A stretch of 64,000 nucleotides of DNA from Azotobacter vinelandii CA (GTDB taxonomy: Bacteria; Pseudomonadota; Gammaproteobacteria; Pseudomonadales; Pseudomonadaceae), in the NCBI RefSeq assembly GCF_000380335.1, contig NC_021149.1:3090501-3154500 (forward strand). The letters are read 5' to 3'. The notes beneath the pieces are model-generated. The model was not told the origin of the DNA, made no database searches, and was given only the letters and a program-made list of their open reading frames with translations. Below, one piece after another: positions 20,346 through 29,522 of the stretch. Numbering within the stretch: position 1 is the stretch's first letter; each line of letters starts with the position of its first letter. The position numbers were made by a program, and so were the translations under genes.

Positions 20346-21466
20346 TCTTCCTGCTCGTCGCCGGCTTCCCCGACTCGCTCCTGTCGTTTCGCGGCCCGCT
20401 GCTCGAAGCCCTGCTCGCCCGCGGCCTGGAGGTGCACGTGGCGGCGCCGCACCTGGCGCCCGGCTGCCTCCTGCGCCAGCGCCTGGAGGCACGCGGTCTG
20501 CGGGTGCACGACATTCCCCTGCGGCGCACCGGCATGAATCCGCTGCAGGACTGCGCCACCCTGCTGCACCTGTGGCGGCTGAAGCGGCGCATCCGCCCGA
20601 CCCATGTCCTCGGCTACACCGCCAAGCCGGTGATCTACGGTTCGCTGGCCGCCGCCTGGGCCGGGGTGCCGCGACGCTTCGCGCTGATCACCGGGCTGGG
20701 CTACGCCTTCCTCGGCGAGGCGGGGGACGGCGGCGCCCGCGGCCTGCTGCACGCCCTGCTGCCGCGCCTCTACGCGCTGGCGCTGCGGCGAACCCACAAG
20801 GTGTTCTTCCAGAACCCGGACGACCAGGCCCTGTTCCGCGGCCAGGGCATCCTCGGCCCGGCGACGCCCTCCTGCGTCATCAACGGTTCCGGCGTGGACC
20901 TGCTCGAATACCCCGTCGCGCCCGTACCGGCGCGACCGCACTTCCTGCTGATCGCCCGGTTGCTGGGCGACAAGGGCGTGCGCGAATACGCTGCGGCGGC
21001 GCGCCAGGTGAAGAACCGCTGCCCGGCGGCGCTGTTCAGCCTGGTCGGCTGGATCGACGACAACCCCGACGCCATCGGCCAGGCGGAACTGGACGGCTGG
21101 CTGGCCGACGGCACGCTGCACTACCTCGGCCGCCTGGACGACGTGCGCCCGGCGATCGCCGCCTGCAGCGTGTACGTCCTGCCCTCCTACCGCGAAGGCA
21201 CGCCGCGCACGGTACTGGAAGCCATGGCCATGGGCCGCGCGGTGATCACCACCGACGCCCCCGGCTGCCGCGAGACGGTGGTGGACGGCGACAACGGCTT
21301 TCGCGTGCCGGTGAAGGCGGTGGACGAGTTGGCCCGGGCCATGCAGCGCTTCGTCGAGGAACCGGCGCTGGCCGTGCGCATGGGCGCCCGCTCGCGGCAA
21401 CTGGCCGAGGAGAAATATGATGTGCAGCGGATCAACGCCCGCCTGCTGCAGGAGATGGGTCTCTGA
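20342..21466 (+). CDS. Glycosyltransferase family 4 (PglA/WcaL-like)
   Basis: A 374-aa GT-B enzyme resembling those that add the second sugar (often GalNAc) to undecaprenyl-diphospho-bacillosamine. The N-terminus is FLLVAGFPDSLLSFRGPLL. HVLGYTAKPVIYGSLAA and GLGYAFLGE in the acceptor domain are highly characteristic of this subgroup. The donor-domain motif is LPSYREGTPRTVLEAMAMG with the EX7E glutamates. Position directly before the PglC-like phosphoglycosyltransferase supports an early step in assembly. The donor sugar is inferred. Confidence 0.83.
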   Translation: MIFLLVAGFPDSLLSFRGPLLEALLARGLEVHVAAPHLAPGCLLRQRLEARGLRVHDIPLRRTGMNPLQDCATLLHLWRLKRRIRPTHVLGYTAKPVIYGSLAAAWAGVPRRFALITGLGYAFLGEAGDGGARGLLHALLPRLYALALRRTHKVFFQNPDDQALFRGQGILGPATPSCVINGSGVDLLEYPVAPVPARPHFLLIARLLGDKGVREYAAAARQVKNRCPAALFSLVGWIDDNPDAIGQAELDGWLADGTLHYLGRLDDVRPAIAACSVYVLPSYREGTPRTVLEAMAMGRAVITTDAPGCRETVVDGDNGFRVPVKAVDELARAMQRFVEEPALAVRMGARSRQLAEEKYDVQRINARLLQEMGL

Positions 21467-22062
21467 TGCTCAAACGCTCCTTCGATCTTTTCGTCGCCGC
21501 CGTCGCCCTGCTGCTGCTCGCCCCGCTGCTGCTGGCGCTGGCCTGGCTGGTGCGCCGGCGGATCGGCACACCGGTGCTGTTCCGCCAGATGCGCCCCGGC
21601 CTGTACGGCCGGCCGTTCGAGCTGCTCAAGTTCCGCAGCATGCGCGAGGCGCGGGACGAACGGGGCGCGCCGCTGCCCGATGCCGAACGCCTGACGCCGT
21701 TCGGCCGCTTCCTGCGCGCCAGCAGCCTGGACGAGCTGCCGGAGCTGTGGAACGTGCTCAAGGGCGACATGAGCCTGGTCGGCCCGCGCCCGCTGCTGAT
21801 GGACTACCTGCCGCTCTACAGCCCGGAACAGGCCCGCCGCCACGCGGTCCGACCCGGCATCACCGGCTGGGCCCAGGTCAACGGCCGCAACGCTCTAAGC
21901 TGGGAAGAGAAATTCCGCCTGGATGTCTGGTACGTGGAACACCGCACGTTTCGTCTCGACCTGCGCATTCTCCTGCTGACCCTGAAGCGGGTGCTGGCGC
22001 GCGAGGGCATCAGTGCCGAGGGCGAGGCGACCATGGCCCGTTTCACCGGGAGCGAACCATGA
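21466..22062 (+). CDS. PglC-type undecaprenyl-phosphate sugar phosphotransferase
   Basis: Monotopic phosphoglycosyltransferase of 198 aa, the short form without the multi-pass N-terminal region of WbaP. It has one reentrant hydrophobic segment at residues 5-28 and the catalytic Asp-Glu pair in SLDELPELWNVLKGDMSLVG. The end of the catalytic domain is RPGITGWAQVNGRNALSWEE, a form typical of PglC enzymes that transfer phospho-diacetylbacillosamine. It starts glycan assembly on the inner face of the inner membrane. The start overlaps the previous stop by one base. Confidence 0.9.
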   Translation: MLKRSFDLFVAAVALLLLAPLLLALAWLVRRRIGTPVLFRQMRPGLYGRPFELLKFRSMREARDERGAPLPDAERLTPFGRFLRASSLDELPELWNVLKGDMSLVGPRPLLMDYLPLYSPEQARRHAVRPGITGWAQVNGRNALSWEEKFRLDVWYVEHRTFRLDLRILLLTLKRVLAREGISAEGEATMARFTGSEP

Positions 22063-22688
22063 GAAGACTGGCCATCCTCGGTGCCAGCGGTCACGGCAAG
22101 GTGGTGGCGGATACCGCCGAACGCTGCGGCTGGCGCTCGCTGGTGTTCTTCGACGATGCCTGGCCCAAGCGCCAGCACAACGGTCCCTGGGTGGTGATCG
22201 GCAATGGCGCGATGCTGTTCGACGCCCTCTCCGGTTTCGACGGGGTGCTGGTGGCGATCGGCGACAACCGCATCCGCCAGGACCGGCTGCGCCGCCTGCG
22301 CGACGCCGGGGCGCGGTTGGCGACCCTGGTCCATCCGGCGGCCACGGTCAGCACCTATGCCCGGCTCGGCGAAGGCTCGGTGGTGTTCGCCGGCGCGGTG
22401 CTGAACGTCGACGCCCGGATCGGTCCGGGCACCATTCTCAACACCGGCTGCAGCGTCGATCACGATTGCCGGCTGGGCGAGGCGGTGCACGTCAGCCCCG
22501 GCGCACACCTGGCCGGCGGCGTGCAGGTCGGCGATCTGAGCTGGATCGGCATCGGCGCCAGCGTGCGCCAGTCGCTGCGCCTCGGCCGGCGGGTGATGGT
22601 CGGCGCCGGAGCGGCGGTGGTGAGCGACGTGCCGGACGGCACCACGGTGATCGGCGTCCCGGCCCGGCCGCTCTGTCTGAACCGCTGA
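22059..22688 (+). CDS. PglD-type sugar N-acetyltransferase (NeuD family)
   Basis: A 209-aa left-handed beta-helix acetyltransferase. Residues 1-75 form the Rossmann-like substrate domain (LAILGASGHGKVVADTAE). The hexapeptide repeats follow from about residue 95 (VHPAATVSTYARLGEGSVVF, NTGCSVDHDCRLGEAVHVSP). The catalytic histidine is in the VDHDC stretch, as in PglD and NeuD enzymes. Expected to acetylate the C4 amino group of the UDP-4-amino sugar made by the PglF/PglE-like pair. It overlaps the PglC-like gene by four bases and is the last gene before repeat copy B. Confidence 0.87.
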   Translation: MRRLAILGASGHGKVVADTAERCGWRSLVFFDDAWPKRQHNGPWVVIGNGAMLFDALSGFDGVLVAIGDNRIRQDRLRRLRDAGARLATLVHPAATVSTYARLGEGSVVFAGAVLNVDARIGPGTILNTGCSVDHDCRLGEAVHVSPGAHLAGGVQVGDLSWIGIGASVRQSLRLGRRVMVGAGAAVVSDVPDGTTVIGVPARPLCLNR

Positions 22689-22710
22689 GGGCGACGGGGC
22701 CGGTGAAACT

Positions 22711-23376
22711 GGACTGGAAAGATTGTGTGAGCCTTGGCATGGCTGCTTGCCGAGGGGCCGGACAGTCCCTGTTTCGGCCCCCCGGCCGAGTCACTTTTTC
22801 TTGTCTGGCCAAGAAAAAGTAACCCAAAAGAAGGCCACCCCCTCATCCGGCCCTGCGCTTCGCTCCGGGTTCCCTCCCTGCGTCGTCGCTCCAGGGGCAC
22901 GTCCCGAAAGGCCATCCATGGCCCTCGGGCCTTTCGCCGCATCCCTGCGGCTCATCCCCTTGCGCGACGACTCCGCTCGGCCTCCTGAAGGGGGCATCCG
23001 GCGCGGCCTGACAGGCCGTGCCACAAGAAGAGCAAAAGCGCTTTCAGGCAGCTCGGAACCGACTCCCGTTCAGGAGGCCGAGCGCAGGTGTCGCGGAGGG
23101 GGACGCGAGGCAGGACGCCGAGCGAGTCGCGAAGGGACAGGGATGTCCCTTCGCGACGTGCCCCCGGAGCGGCGCCGGAGCGAGGGAACCCCGGCGCAGC
23201 CGGGGCCGAATGATCGGGCGCGCTTTCTCTTTGGTTACTTTCTCTTTCGCGCGAGCAAAGAGAAAGTGACTCGGGCGGGGGCCCGAAACAGGGACTATCC
23301 GGCCCCTCGACAAGCAGCCGATGCACTGGATCTGAAGACAATGCCGGAACGCCCAGACACACAATCTTTCCAGTCC
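22711..23376. repeat. Large inverted-end repeat, copy B
   Basis: Second copy of the repeat at 6591-7256, in the same orientation and nearly identical through its central 500 bases. Its outermost 19 bases (22711-22729) are an exact inverted match to 23358-23376, and inverted similarity continues inward to the TTTCGGCC block. It carries the same two A/T-rich hairpins. It interrupts the set of bacillosamine-type genes, lying between the acetyltransferase and the aminotransferase. No transposase is encoded, so it resembles a MITE or large palindromic repeat rather than an autonomous element. Confidence 0.88.
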
Positions 23377-23679
23377 GGTACCCGACAGGCGTTTCACAGG
23401 ACCGCCATCCCGGGCCCGGCCGCTCCGAACCGGCCGGGGCGACCGAGCCGGAACATCGCGGATGAATTCGCTCCTGCCACCGGAAGGCGTGGGTAGCGAC
23501 ACGAACTCGCTCCCGACGACAGACGAACGCTCGCCACGCCCCCATGAAGCGTTCGCAGAAAGATAGTCCGAGGATTCCGCAACAACGCTCCGCCACGGAG
23601 CCGTCACGGCGCCCCACCCGCGCGACACGCCAACGTACCCATCGAACCACCACCGTCAATGTCCCGGAGGCTTACCCGG
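23377..23679 (+). other. Intergenic region before the aminotransferase gene
   Basis: About 300 bases between repeat copy B and the aminotransferase. Similarity to the flank of copy A continues for roughly 25 bases past the repeat end. No gene, hairpin or clear promoter is recognised. Because the repeat carries terminator-like hairpins, a promoter for the two sugar-biosynthesis genes downstream probably lies here. Confidence 0.35.
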
Positions 23680-24855
23680 ATGCTGGACAGCCCCTTCCCC
23701 CCCTGGCCCTGTTTCACCGAGGAAGAAGCCGACGCCGTGCGCCGGGTGCTCCTCTCCAATCGGGTCAACTACTGGACCGGCCAGGAGTGCCACGCCTTCG
23801 AGGAGGAGTTCGCCGCCTGGAGCGGCTGCACCCACGCCATCGCCCTGGCCAACGGCAGCGTGGCCCTGGATCTGGCGCTCAGGGCCCTGGGGATCGGCCC
23901 CGGCGACGAGGTGGTGGTGACGCCGCGCAGCTTCTTCGCCTCGGCCGCCTGCATCGTCAACGCCGGCGCCACGCCGGTGTTCGCCGACATCGACCGCGAC
24001 TCGCAGAACGTCACCGCCGAGACCATCCGCGCGGTGCTGACGCCGCGTACCCGGGCGTTGCTCTGCGTGCACCTGGCCGGCTGGCCCTGCGACATGGAGC
24101 CGATCATGGCACTGGCCGAAGCGCGCGGCCTCAAGGTGATCGAGGACTGCGCCCAGGCCCATGGCGCGCGCTACCGGGGTCGCTCGGTCGGCGGCATCGG
24201 GCATGTCGGTGCCTGGTCGTTCTGCCAGGACAAGATCGTCAGCACCGGCGGCGAGGGCGGCATGCTCACCACCGACGACCGGGCGCTGTGGTCGCGGATG
24301 TGGTCGCTCAAGGACCACGGCAAGAGCTGGGAGGCGGTCCATGCGCGCCGCCATCCGCCGGGATTTCGCTGGCTGCACGAGAGCTTCGGCGGCAACGCGC
24401 GGATGACCGAAATGCAGGCGGCGCTCGGGCGCATCCAGTTGCGCCGGCTGCCCGACTGGCACGCCAGGCGGCTGGCCAACGCCGGGCGCATCTGGCGCTG
24501 CGCGCGGCATCTGCCGGGGCTGCGCGTGCCGCGCCCGCCGGCGGACATCGAACACGCCGCCTACAAATGCTACCTGTTCGTCGAGCCTTCCCGTCTGAAG
24601 AGCGGCTGGAGCCGCGAACGCATCCTCGAGGCGATCGCCGCGCGCGGCGTGCCCTGCTTCTCGGGCAGTTGCGCCGAGCTGTACCTGGAACGGGCCTTCG
24701 AGGGCACGCCCTGGCGTCCCGCCGAGCGCCTGCCGGTGGCCCGCGAGCTGGGCGAGACCAGCCTGATGTTCCTCGTCCACCCCACCCTGGGCGTCCGCGA
24801 GATCGAGCGCACCTGCGCCGCGCTGGGCGCGGTGATGGACGAGGCGGCGCACTGA
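23680..24855 (+). CDS. DegT/DnrJ/EryC1 aminotransferase (PglE-like)
   Basis: PLP-dependent sugar aminotransferase of 391 aa. It shows the EEFAAWSGCTHAIALANGSV substrate/PLP region, VIEDCAQAHGA with the PLP-ring aspartate, and the internal aldimine lysine in SFCQDKIVSTGGEGGM. This lysine context is characteristic of enzymes that aminate UDP-4-keto-6-deoxy-GlcNAc. ATG 23680 is preferred because GGAGG lies 10 bases upstream; ATG 23659 in the same frame precedes that site. Together with the PglF/WbpM-like dehydratase and the PglD-like acetyltransferase it completes a UDP-diacetylbacillosamine-type route. Confidence 0.88.
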   Translation: MLDSPFPPWPCFTEEEADAVRRVLLSNRVNYWTGQECHAFEEEFAAWSGCTHAIALANGSVALDLALRALGIGPGDEVVVTPRSFFASAACIVNAGATPVFADIDRDSQNVTAETIRAVLTPRTRALLCVHLAGWPCDMEPIMALAEARGLKVIEDCAQAHGARYRGRSVGGIGHVGAWSFCQDKIVSTGGEGGMLTTDDRALWSRMWSLKDHGKSWEAVHARRHPPGFRWLHESFGGNARMTEMQAALGRIQLRRLPDWHARRLANAGRIWRCARHLPGLRVPRPPADIEHAAYKCYLFVEPSRLKSGWSRERILEAIAARGVPCFSGSCAELYLERAFEGTPWRPAERLPVARELGETSLMFLVHPTLGVREIERTCAALGAVMDEAAH

Positions 24856-25179
24856 AGCGGCCGGCGCCCCTTCGTTCCCACCTCCGGAGACCTTGCCGAT
24901 GATCTTCCCCGTTTTCCCGACACCGGCGTTCGTCGTACGCGCCCGGGCGTCCGCCCCGCAGCCATCGCTGCGCGGGACGGCCGGAGCGCGATATCGCCCC
25001 CATGCCGATACCTTCCGGCGCTCTTTCGGCGCCAGCCATCCGGAGGCTTTCGCCCACCCACCATGATCGTCGCCGTTTTCGCCCATCCAGGACGGTTTCA
25101 CGCACTCAGGGACCGAATACCACCTCCGCATTCCGACCTCGACGGCGGATGCCATGTCGCAGAGGAGGTTCATCGTCCG
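24856..25179 (+). other. Intergenic region
   Basis: About 320 bases between the aminotransferase and dehydratase genes. The frame used by the dehydratase is open back to 25063, but that stretch has no family similarity and the strong GAGGAGG site lies at 25162-25168. A CCGGAG followed by ATG at 24900 heads a short frame with no recognisable product. No terminator or repeat was identified. Confidence 0.35.
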
Positions 25180-27477
25180 ATGAAATCGCCACACAAGGAA
25201 TCTTCGCAACCCATCCGCCAGCGCCTGCTGGACCTTTCCCATGCCCAGAAGCGGCTCATCCAGGTCGGCGTCGACCTCCTGCTCGTCTGGCTGGCGCTCT
25301 GGCTGGCGTTCTACATCCGCCTCGAAGACATGACCCCGATCGAACCCCTCGGCGACCACGCCTGGCTGTTCACCGCCGCCCCGGCCGTCGCCCTGCCGAT
25401 CTTCGTGCGCCTGGGCATGTACCGGGCGGTCATGCGTTACCTGGGCAACGAGGCTTTGCTGAGCATCGCCCGGGCGGTCACCCTGTCGGCGCTGCTGCTG
25501 GCCCTGGTCATCCTCCTCCACGGCAAGACGAGTCCGCCGATCCCGCGCTCGGTGATCTTCAACTACTGGGGGCTGAGCCTGCTGTCGATCGGCGGCCTGC
25601 GCATCGCCATGCGCCAGTATTTCACCGGCGACTGGTTCAACCTGCGCGAGCTGTCCTTCCGGCGCCCGGAGAACGGCCCGCCACGGGTGGCCATCTACGG
25701 CGCGGGCTCGGCCGGCAACCAGCTCGCCCACGCCCTGCTCATGGGCCACGCGCTGCGTCCGGTGGCCTTCATCGACGACGATGCGCACCTGGCCGGCCGC
25801 ACGATCGCCGGCCTGCCGGTCTACGCCCCCGACCGGCTGGAGCGGATGCTCGGGGAAACCGGCGCCACGGAGATCGTCCTGGCGATCCCCTCGGCCAGCC
25901 GCAGCCGCCGGCGCAGGATCCTCGAGATGCTGCAGGCCCACCCGCTGCCGGTGCGCTCGATGCCCAGCATCGCCAAGCTGGCCTGCGGCCGCCTCACGGT
26001 GAACGACCTGCAGGAAGTGGACATCGCCGACCTGCTCGGCCGCGATGCGCTGCCCCTGCGGCCCGAATTGCAGGAACGCTGCATCCGCGGCCAGGTGGTG
26101 ATGGTGACCGGTGCCGGCGGCTCGATCGGCGCGGAACTGTGCCGGCAAATCCTCGCCAACGGACCGGCCACGCTGATCCTCTTCGAGCACTCGGAGTACA
26201 ACCTGTACAGCATCCACGGCGAACTGGAACGGAGAATCCACCGGGAAGCCCCGGGCCTGCGCCTGGTCCCCGTCCTCGGCTCGGTCCGCCACGGCAGCCG
26301 CCTGCTCGACACGCTGCGCCACTGGCGGGTCGACACGCTCTACCACGCCGCGGCCTACAAGCACGTGCCGCTGGTCGAAGTGAACATCGGCGAAGGCGTG
26401 CTCAACAACACCTTCGGCACCCTGCGCGCCGCCCAGGCAGCGATACGCGCCGGAGTACGCAGCTTCGTGCTGATCTCGACCGACAAGGCGGTACGCCCCA
26501 CCAATGTGATGGGCGGCAGCAAGCGCCTGGCCGAGATGGTGCTGCAGGCCTTCTCCGGGGAGCGCGAGGTGGAGCTGTTCGATGAGCCCGGCCTGTCGCC
26601 GCAACCCAACCGCACCCGTTTCACCATGGTCCGCTTCGGCAACGTGCTGGGTTCGTCCGGCTCGGTGATCCCGCTGTTCCGCGAACAGATCCGCAACGGC
26701 GGGCCGATCACCGTCACCCACCCGGAGATCACCCGCTACTTCATGACCATCCCCGAGGCGGCGCAACTGGTGATCCAGGCCGGCGCCATGGGCGAAGGCG
26801 GCGACGTCTTCGTGCTGGACATGGGCGAGCCGGTGAAGATCCTCGACCTGGCGGAGAAGATGGTGCGCCTGTCCGGCCTGTCGCTGCGCACCAAGACCAG
26901 CCCGGACGGCGACATCGAGATCCGCTTCGTCGGCCTGCGTCCCGGCGAGAAGCTCTACGAGGAACTGCTGATCGGCGACGGCGCGACGCCGACCAGCCAC
27001 AGCCGGATCATGCGCGCCCACGAGGAGCACCTGCCCTGGCGGGAGCTGAAGCCGCGCCTCGAAGCCTTGGCCGGGGCGCTCGAAGCCGACGATTTCCCGC
27101 GCATCCGCGAGTTGCTGCAACGCACCGTCAGCGGCTACCGGCCGAGCAGGGAAATCCTCGGCCGGCCCCTGCAGGAACATCCGGCCAGTTGTCAGCCCGT
27201 TCCGCCTGGATGCACCTGGTGGTTCCACAGGATGCCAGGCCGAACGGCGAAAACCCCTGACGGGGCCTGTCCTGCCGTAATGGCCGCTGCGAGTCGACCC
27301 GGCCTCGACAAAACTCTCCCGCGAATCACGGACGAGGCGACATGGAGACGACTCGATCTGCCCTGCCCTCGTTCGGCGGACCGCTCTTTTCTCCTGGCCG
27401 AAACCCTCGCCCGCCAGGCCGAGACCGATCCAGCCGCCACAAACATATTGACCGGAAAAGAGCGACAGAACAGATGA
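25180..27477 (+). CDS. UDP-GlcNAc 4,6-dehydratase (WbpM/PglF-type) with odd C-terminal tail
   Basis: Membrane-bound nucleotide-sugar dehydratase of 765 aa. Four hydrophobic segments lie in residues 20-145. A first Rossmann domain starts at YGAGSAGNQLA (about residue 173) and the catalytic short-chain dehydrogenase domain at VTGAGGSIGAELC (about 309). The active-site region STDKAVRPTNVMGGSKR and RPGEKLYEELL end a normal WbpM/PglF protein near residue 665. The remaining ~100 residues (from about 27180) have no family counterpart and read like translated spacer, so an ancestral stop was probably lost. The final stop overlaps the next start by four bases. It makes UDP-4-keto-6-deoxy-GlcNAc, the first step to bacillosamine-type sugars. 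Confidence 0.9.
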   Translation: MKSPHKESSQPIRQRLLDLSHAQKRLIQVGVDLLLVWLALWLAFYIRLEDMTPIEPLGDHAWLFTAAPAVALPIFVRLGMYRAVMRYLGNEALLSIARAVTLSALLLALVILLHGKTSPPIPRSVIFNYWGLSLLSIGGLRIAMRQYFTGDWFNLRELSFRRPENGPPRVAIYGAGSAGNQLAHALLMGHALRPVAFIDDDAHLAGRTIAGLPVYAPDRLERMLGETGATEIVLAIPSASRSRRRRILEMLQAHPLPVRSMPSIAKLACGRLTVNDLQEVDIADLLGRDALPLRPELQERCIRGQVVMVTGAGGSIGAELCRQILANGPATLILFEHSEYNLYSIHGELERRIHREAPGLRLVPVLGSVRHGSRLLDTLRHWRVDTLYHAAAYKHVPLVEVNIGEGVLNNTFGTLRAAQAAIRAGVRSFVLISTDKAVRPTNVMGGSKRLAEMVLQAFSGEREVELFDEPGLSPQPNRTRFTMVRFGNVLGSSGSVIPLFREQIRNGGPITVTHPEITRYFMTIPEAAQLVIQAGAMGEGGDVFVLDMGEPVKILDLAEKMVRLSGLSLRTKTSPDGDIEIRFVGLRPGEKLYEELLIGDGATPTSHSRIMRAHEEHLPWRELKPRLEALAGALEADDFPRIRELLQRTVSGYRPSREILGRPLQEHPASCQPVPPGCTWWFHRMPGRTAKTPDGACPAVMAAASRPGLDKTLPRITDEATWRRLDLPCPRSADRSFLLAETLARQAETDPAATNILTGKERQNR

Positions 27478-28340
27478 GCAACATTACCGTAAACATCACA
27501 ACCACTTACAATCGGTTGGATTTGTGTTCACAAACCGCATGGTCGCTGCTGAACCAGTCGATCCTCCCCCCCAAGATCGTCATCTGGGTTTCCAAGGAGG
27601 CATACCTGATAGACCAGGGAATAGACAGGGAGCCGAGATGGGTCAGGGACCTGAACAAGTTGAGAAACATCATAGAGTTCAGATGGACGGCGAATACCGG
27701 TCCCTACAGAAAGCTGTTCCCTGCCCTGGATGCGGCAACCGACGATCAGATCATCGTCTATGCCGACGACGACGCGATATACAGGGAAAACTGGCTCAGC
27801 CTGCTGATCAGCAAATTCCGGGAGCACAATGAAGAAAAGATCGTGGCCTCGCGCATTCGCATCAGGAAGCGAAACCTGTTCGGCCACCACAAGACCTACA
27901 TGCTCTGGCCCATAGCCAAAAAGGAAGTCGAACTCGACAGCGACTACCTGATCACGGGGGTGGGCGGGGCAATCCTCAAAAAAAATCATATAAAGGAAGA
28001 ATTCCGGAAAAACCAGGATTACCTGACAGTCTGTCCGAAATGCGACGACCTATGGATAAGCGAGATAATCGCCCGCTCCAAAACCCCTGTCCTGTCCTGC
28101 CCGGAGGCCATGCGCGAAATTCTCACCATCAACCATGAGCATGGTCTGGAAAACCAAAACACCCTGACTTCGCACAGCCTTGCACGCCAGGCCCTGAACA
28201 AAGTCAAGATAAACACCTTCGGGCGACTTGGAATTCCGACGTGCAACAACGACGTATCCTTCAAGCGAGTCAAGAGCTATTTCAACGAGATCGAAAAAAC
28301 CGCTTTGGGAACTGTACGGGTGGACAAACAGGTATCCTGA
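27474..28340 (+). CDS. Glycosyltransferase family 2-like protein
   Basis: A 288-aa protein beginning NITVNITTTYNRLDLCSQTA, with a GT2-like core, the metal-binding YADDDAIY (about residues 99-106) and a C-terminal CPKCDDLWISEII acceptor motif. It has far more A and T and lysine/isoleucine codons than the genes before 27 kb, suggesting recent acquisition. The start ATG overlaps the end of the extended dehydratase frame. Similar proteins occur in capsule loci, but the sugar is unknown. Confidence 0.75.
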   Translation: MSNITVNITTTYNRLDLCSQTAWSLLNQSILPPKIVIWVSKEAYLIDQGIDREPRWVRDLNKLRNIIEFRWTANTGPYRKLFPALDAATDDQIIVYADDDAIYRENWLSLLISKFREHNEEKIVASRIRIRKRNLFGHHKTYMLWPIAKKEVELDSDYLITGVGGAILKKNHIKEEFRKNQDYLTVCPKCDDLWISEIIARSKTPVLSCPEAMREILTINHEHGLENQNTLTSHSLARQALNKVKINTFGRLGIPTCNNDVSFKRVKSYFNEIEKTALGTVRVDKQVS

Positions 28341-28511
28341 ACATGGCAATCGCCAAAACCGGGCACAACACACGAGTGCCCTGGCAAATGTGTTTCATAC
28401 AGCCGCCAAGCGATTTCCGAAAGGATGGACCGGCGCGACGTCGATAAGCATCCTGCCAAGAAGCTGCGAGAAAACTTCCACCCCGATATAGCCTGAGCAT
28501 GGAGCAACGCA

Positions 28512-29522
28512 GTGAAGAACGCGATAGCCGTCTCGGTCATAGTGCCCGTCTACAATGCCGAACGCCATATCGAGCGCACGCTCGACAGTCTGGCCAGCCA
28601 GTCGCTCGAAAATATCGAGGTCATCGTAGTGGATGATGCGTCCACGGATAAATCATCGCAAATTATCCGCTCGAAGGAAAAAAGCCTCAATCTCGTTTAT
28701 TTTCGCCAGACTGTGAATCAGGGTGCCCATAATGCACGCCTGCAAGGCTTGCAACATGCCCGCGGGGCATGGATAGGCTTTCTCGACGCCGATGACGTGG
28801 CTCATCCCGACATGTTCGGTTCGATGCATGAGGTGGCCAGCGAGCACCTGTCCGATATAGTCGTGTGTGGCTCATATCGCGTAGCCGAGTCTGGAGAACG
28901 CCTGGGCACGAAAATCAGTTTCGTTGAGAACACCGAAATAAGTACAGATGTATTTGGCAGGTTTTGCCGCTTCGAATTCGGAACCGGAATGCTGTGGAAC
29001 AAGCTCTATCGAAGGGAAATCATCCTACCGTTCAAGGAAATGGACTTTCCCTGGCGACAGAATCTCAATGAAGACCTGCTGCTGAACATAGGCTGCTTTT
29101 CACGGGCGTCCACGATTTACCTCATGAAAGATATTCTTCACGACTATACCCACAACCGAACCAGCGCCACGTCGATCACTGGTCGCCCCAAGGCATATGT
29201 GGAGACCTATAGAGCCTATGCCGTCGCCGTCAGCAGATTTTCCGAGCTGGGCGCCGGTGCGCTGGAAAATATTACCGAAATGTACAGAACCCAACTGAGA
29301 TGGGGGAATTACAACATCAACAACCTTGAAGAGCTTTCCGAATACAGGGAGGAACTCCAACAGGCCACGAACATGCTATACCGACACTACCCACATGGGC
29401 TTGCCCTGCTTGCCGCACGCCCCGAGCGCAAGCCTCCCGTCGAACAGCCCATCATGAAGAAAATCACCAGAAAGCTTATTAGAACATTGCAATCCATGGA
29501 GATCCTGAAAACTCCCAGATAG
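28512..29522 (+). CDS. Glycosyltransferase family 2
   Basis: A 336-aa GT2 enzyme with VSVIVPVYNAERHIERTLDS, VVDDASTD and the metal-binding FLDADDVAHP. The acceptor-side ED is in NLNEDLLLN. GTG 28512 has GGAG eight bases upstream. The C-terminal 70 residues are basic and may contact membrane lipid. It belongs to the AT-richer block and is separated from its neighbours by 171 and 340 non-coding bases, unlike the tightly packed genes upstream. Confidence 0.83.
   Translation: MKNAIAVSVIVPVYNAERHIERTLDSLASQSLENIEVIVVDDASTDKSSQIIRSKEKSLNLVYFRQTVNQGAHNARLQGLQHARGAWIGFLDADDVAHPDMFGSMHEVASEHLSDIVVCGSYRVAESGERLGTKISFVENTEISTDVFGRFCRFEFGTGMLWNKLYRREIILPFKEMDFPWRQNLNEDLLLNIGCFSRASTIYLMKDILHDYTHNRTSATSITGRPKAYVETYRAYAVAVSRFSELGAGALENITEMYRTQLRWGNYNINNLEELSEYREELQQATNMLYRHYPHGLALLAARPERKPPVEQPIMKKITRKLIRTLQSMEILKTPR

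Noticed and set aside
6591-23376. The two repeats plus cargo as a composite transposon.
   Set aside because: The repeats encode no transposase, and no target duplication was found outside the outer ends, so active transposition cannot be claimed.
23656-27228. A long minus-strand open frame opposite the aminotransferase and dehydratase genes.
   Set aside because: It has no family similarity and the plus strand has clear conserved enzymes. Such antisense frames are common in high-GC coding DNA.
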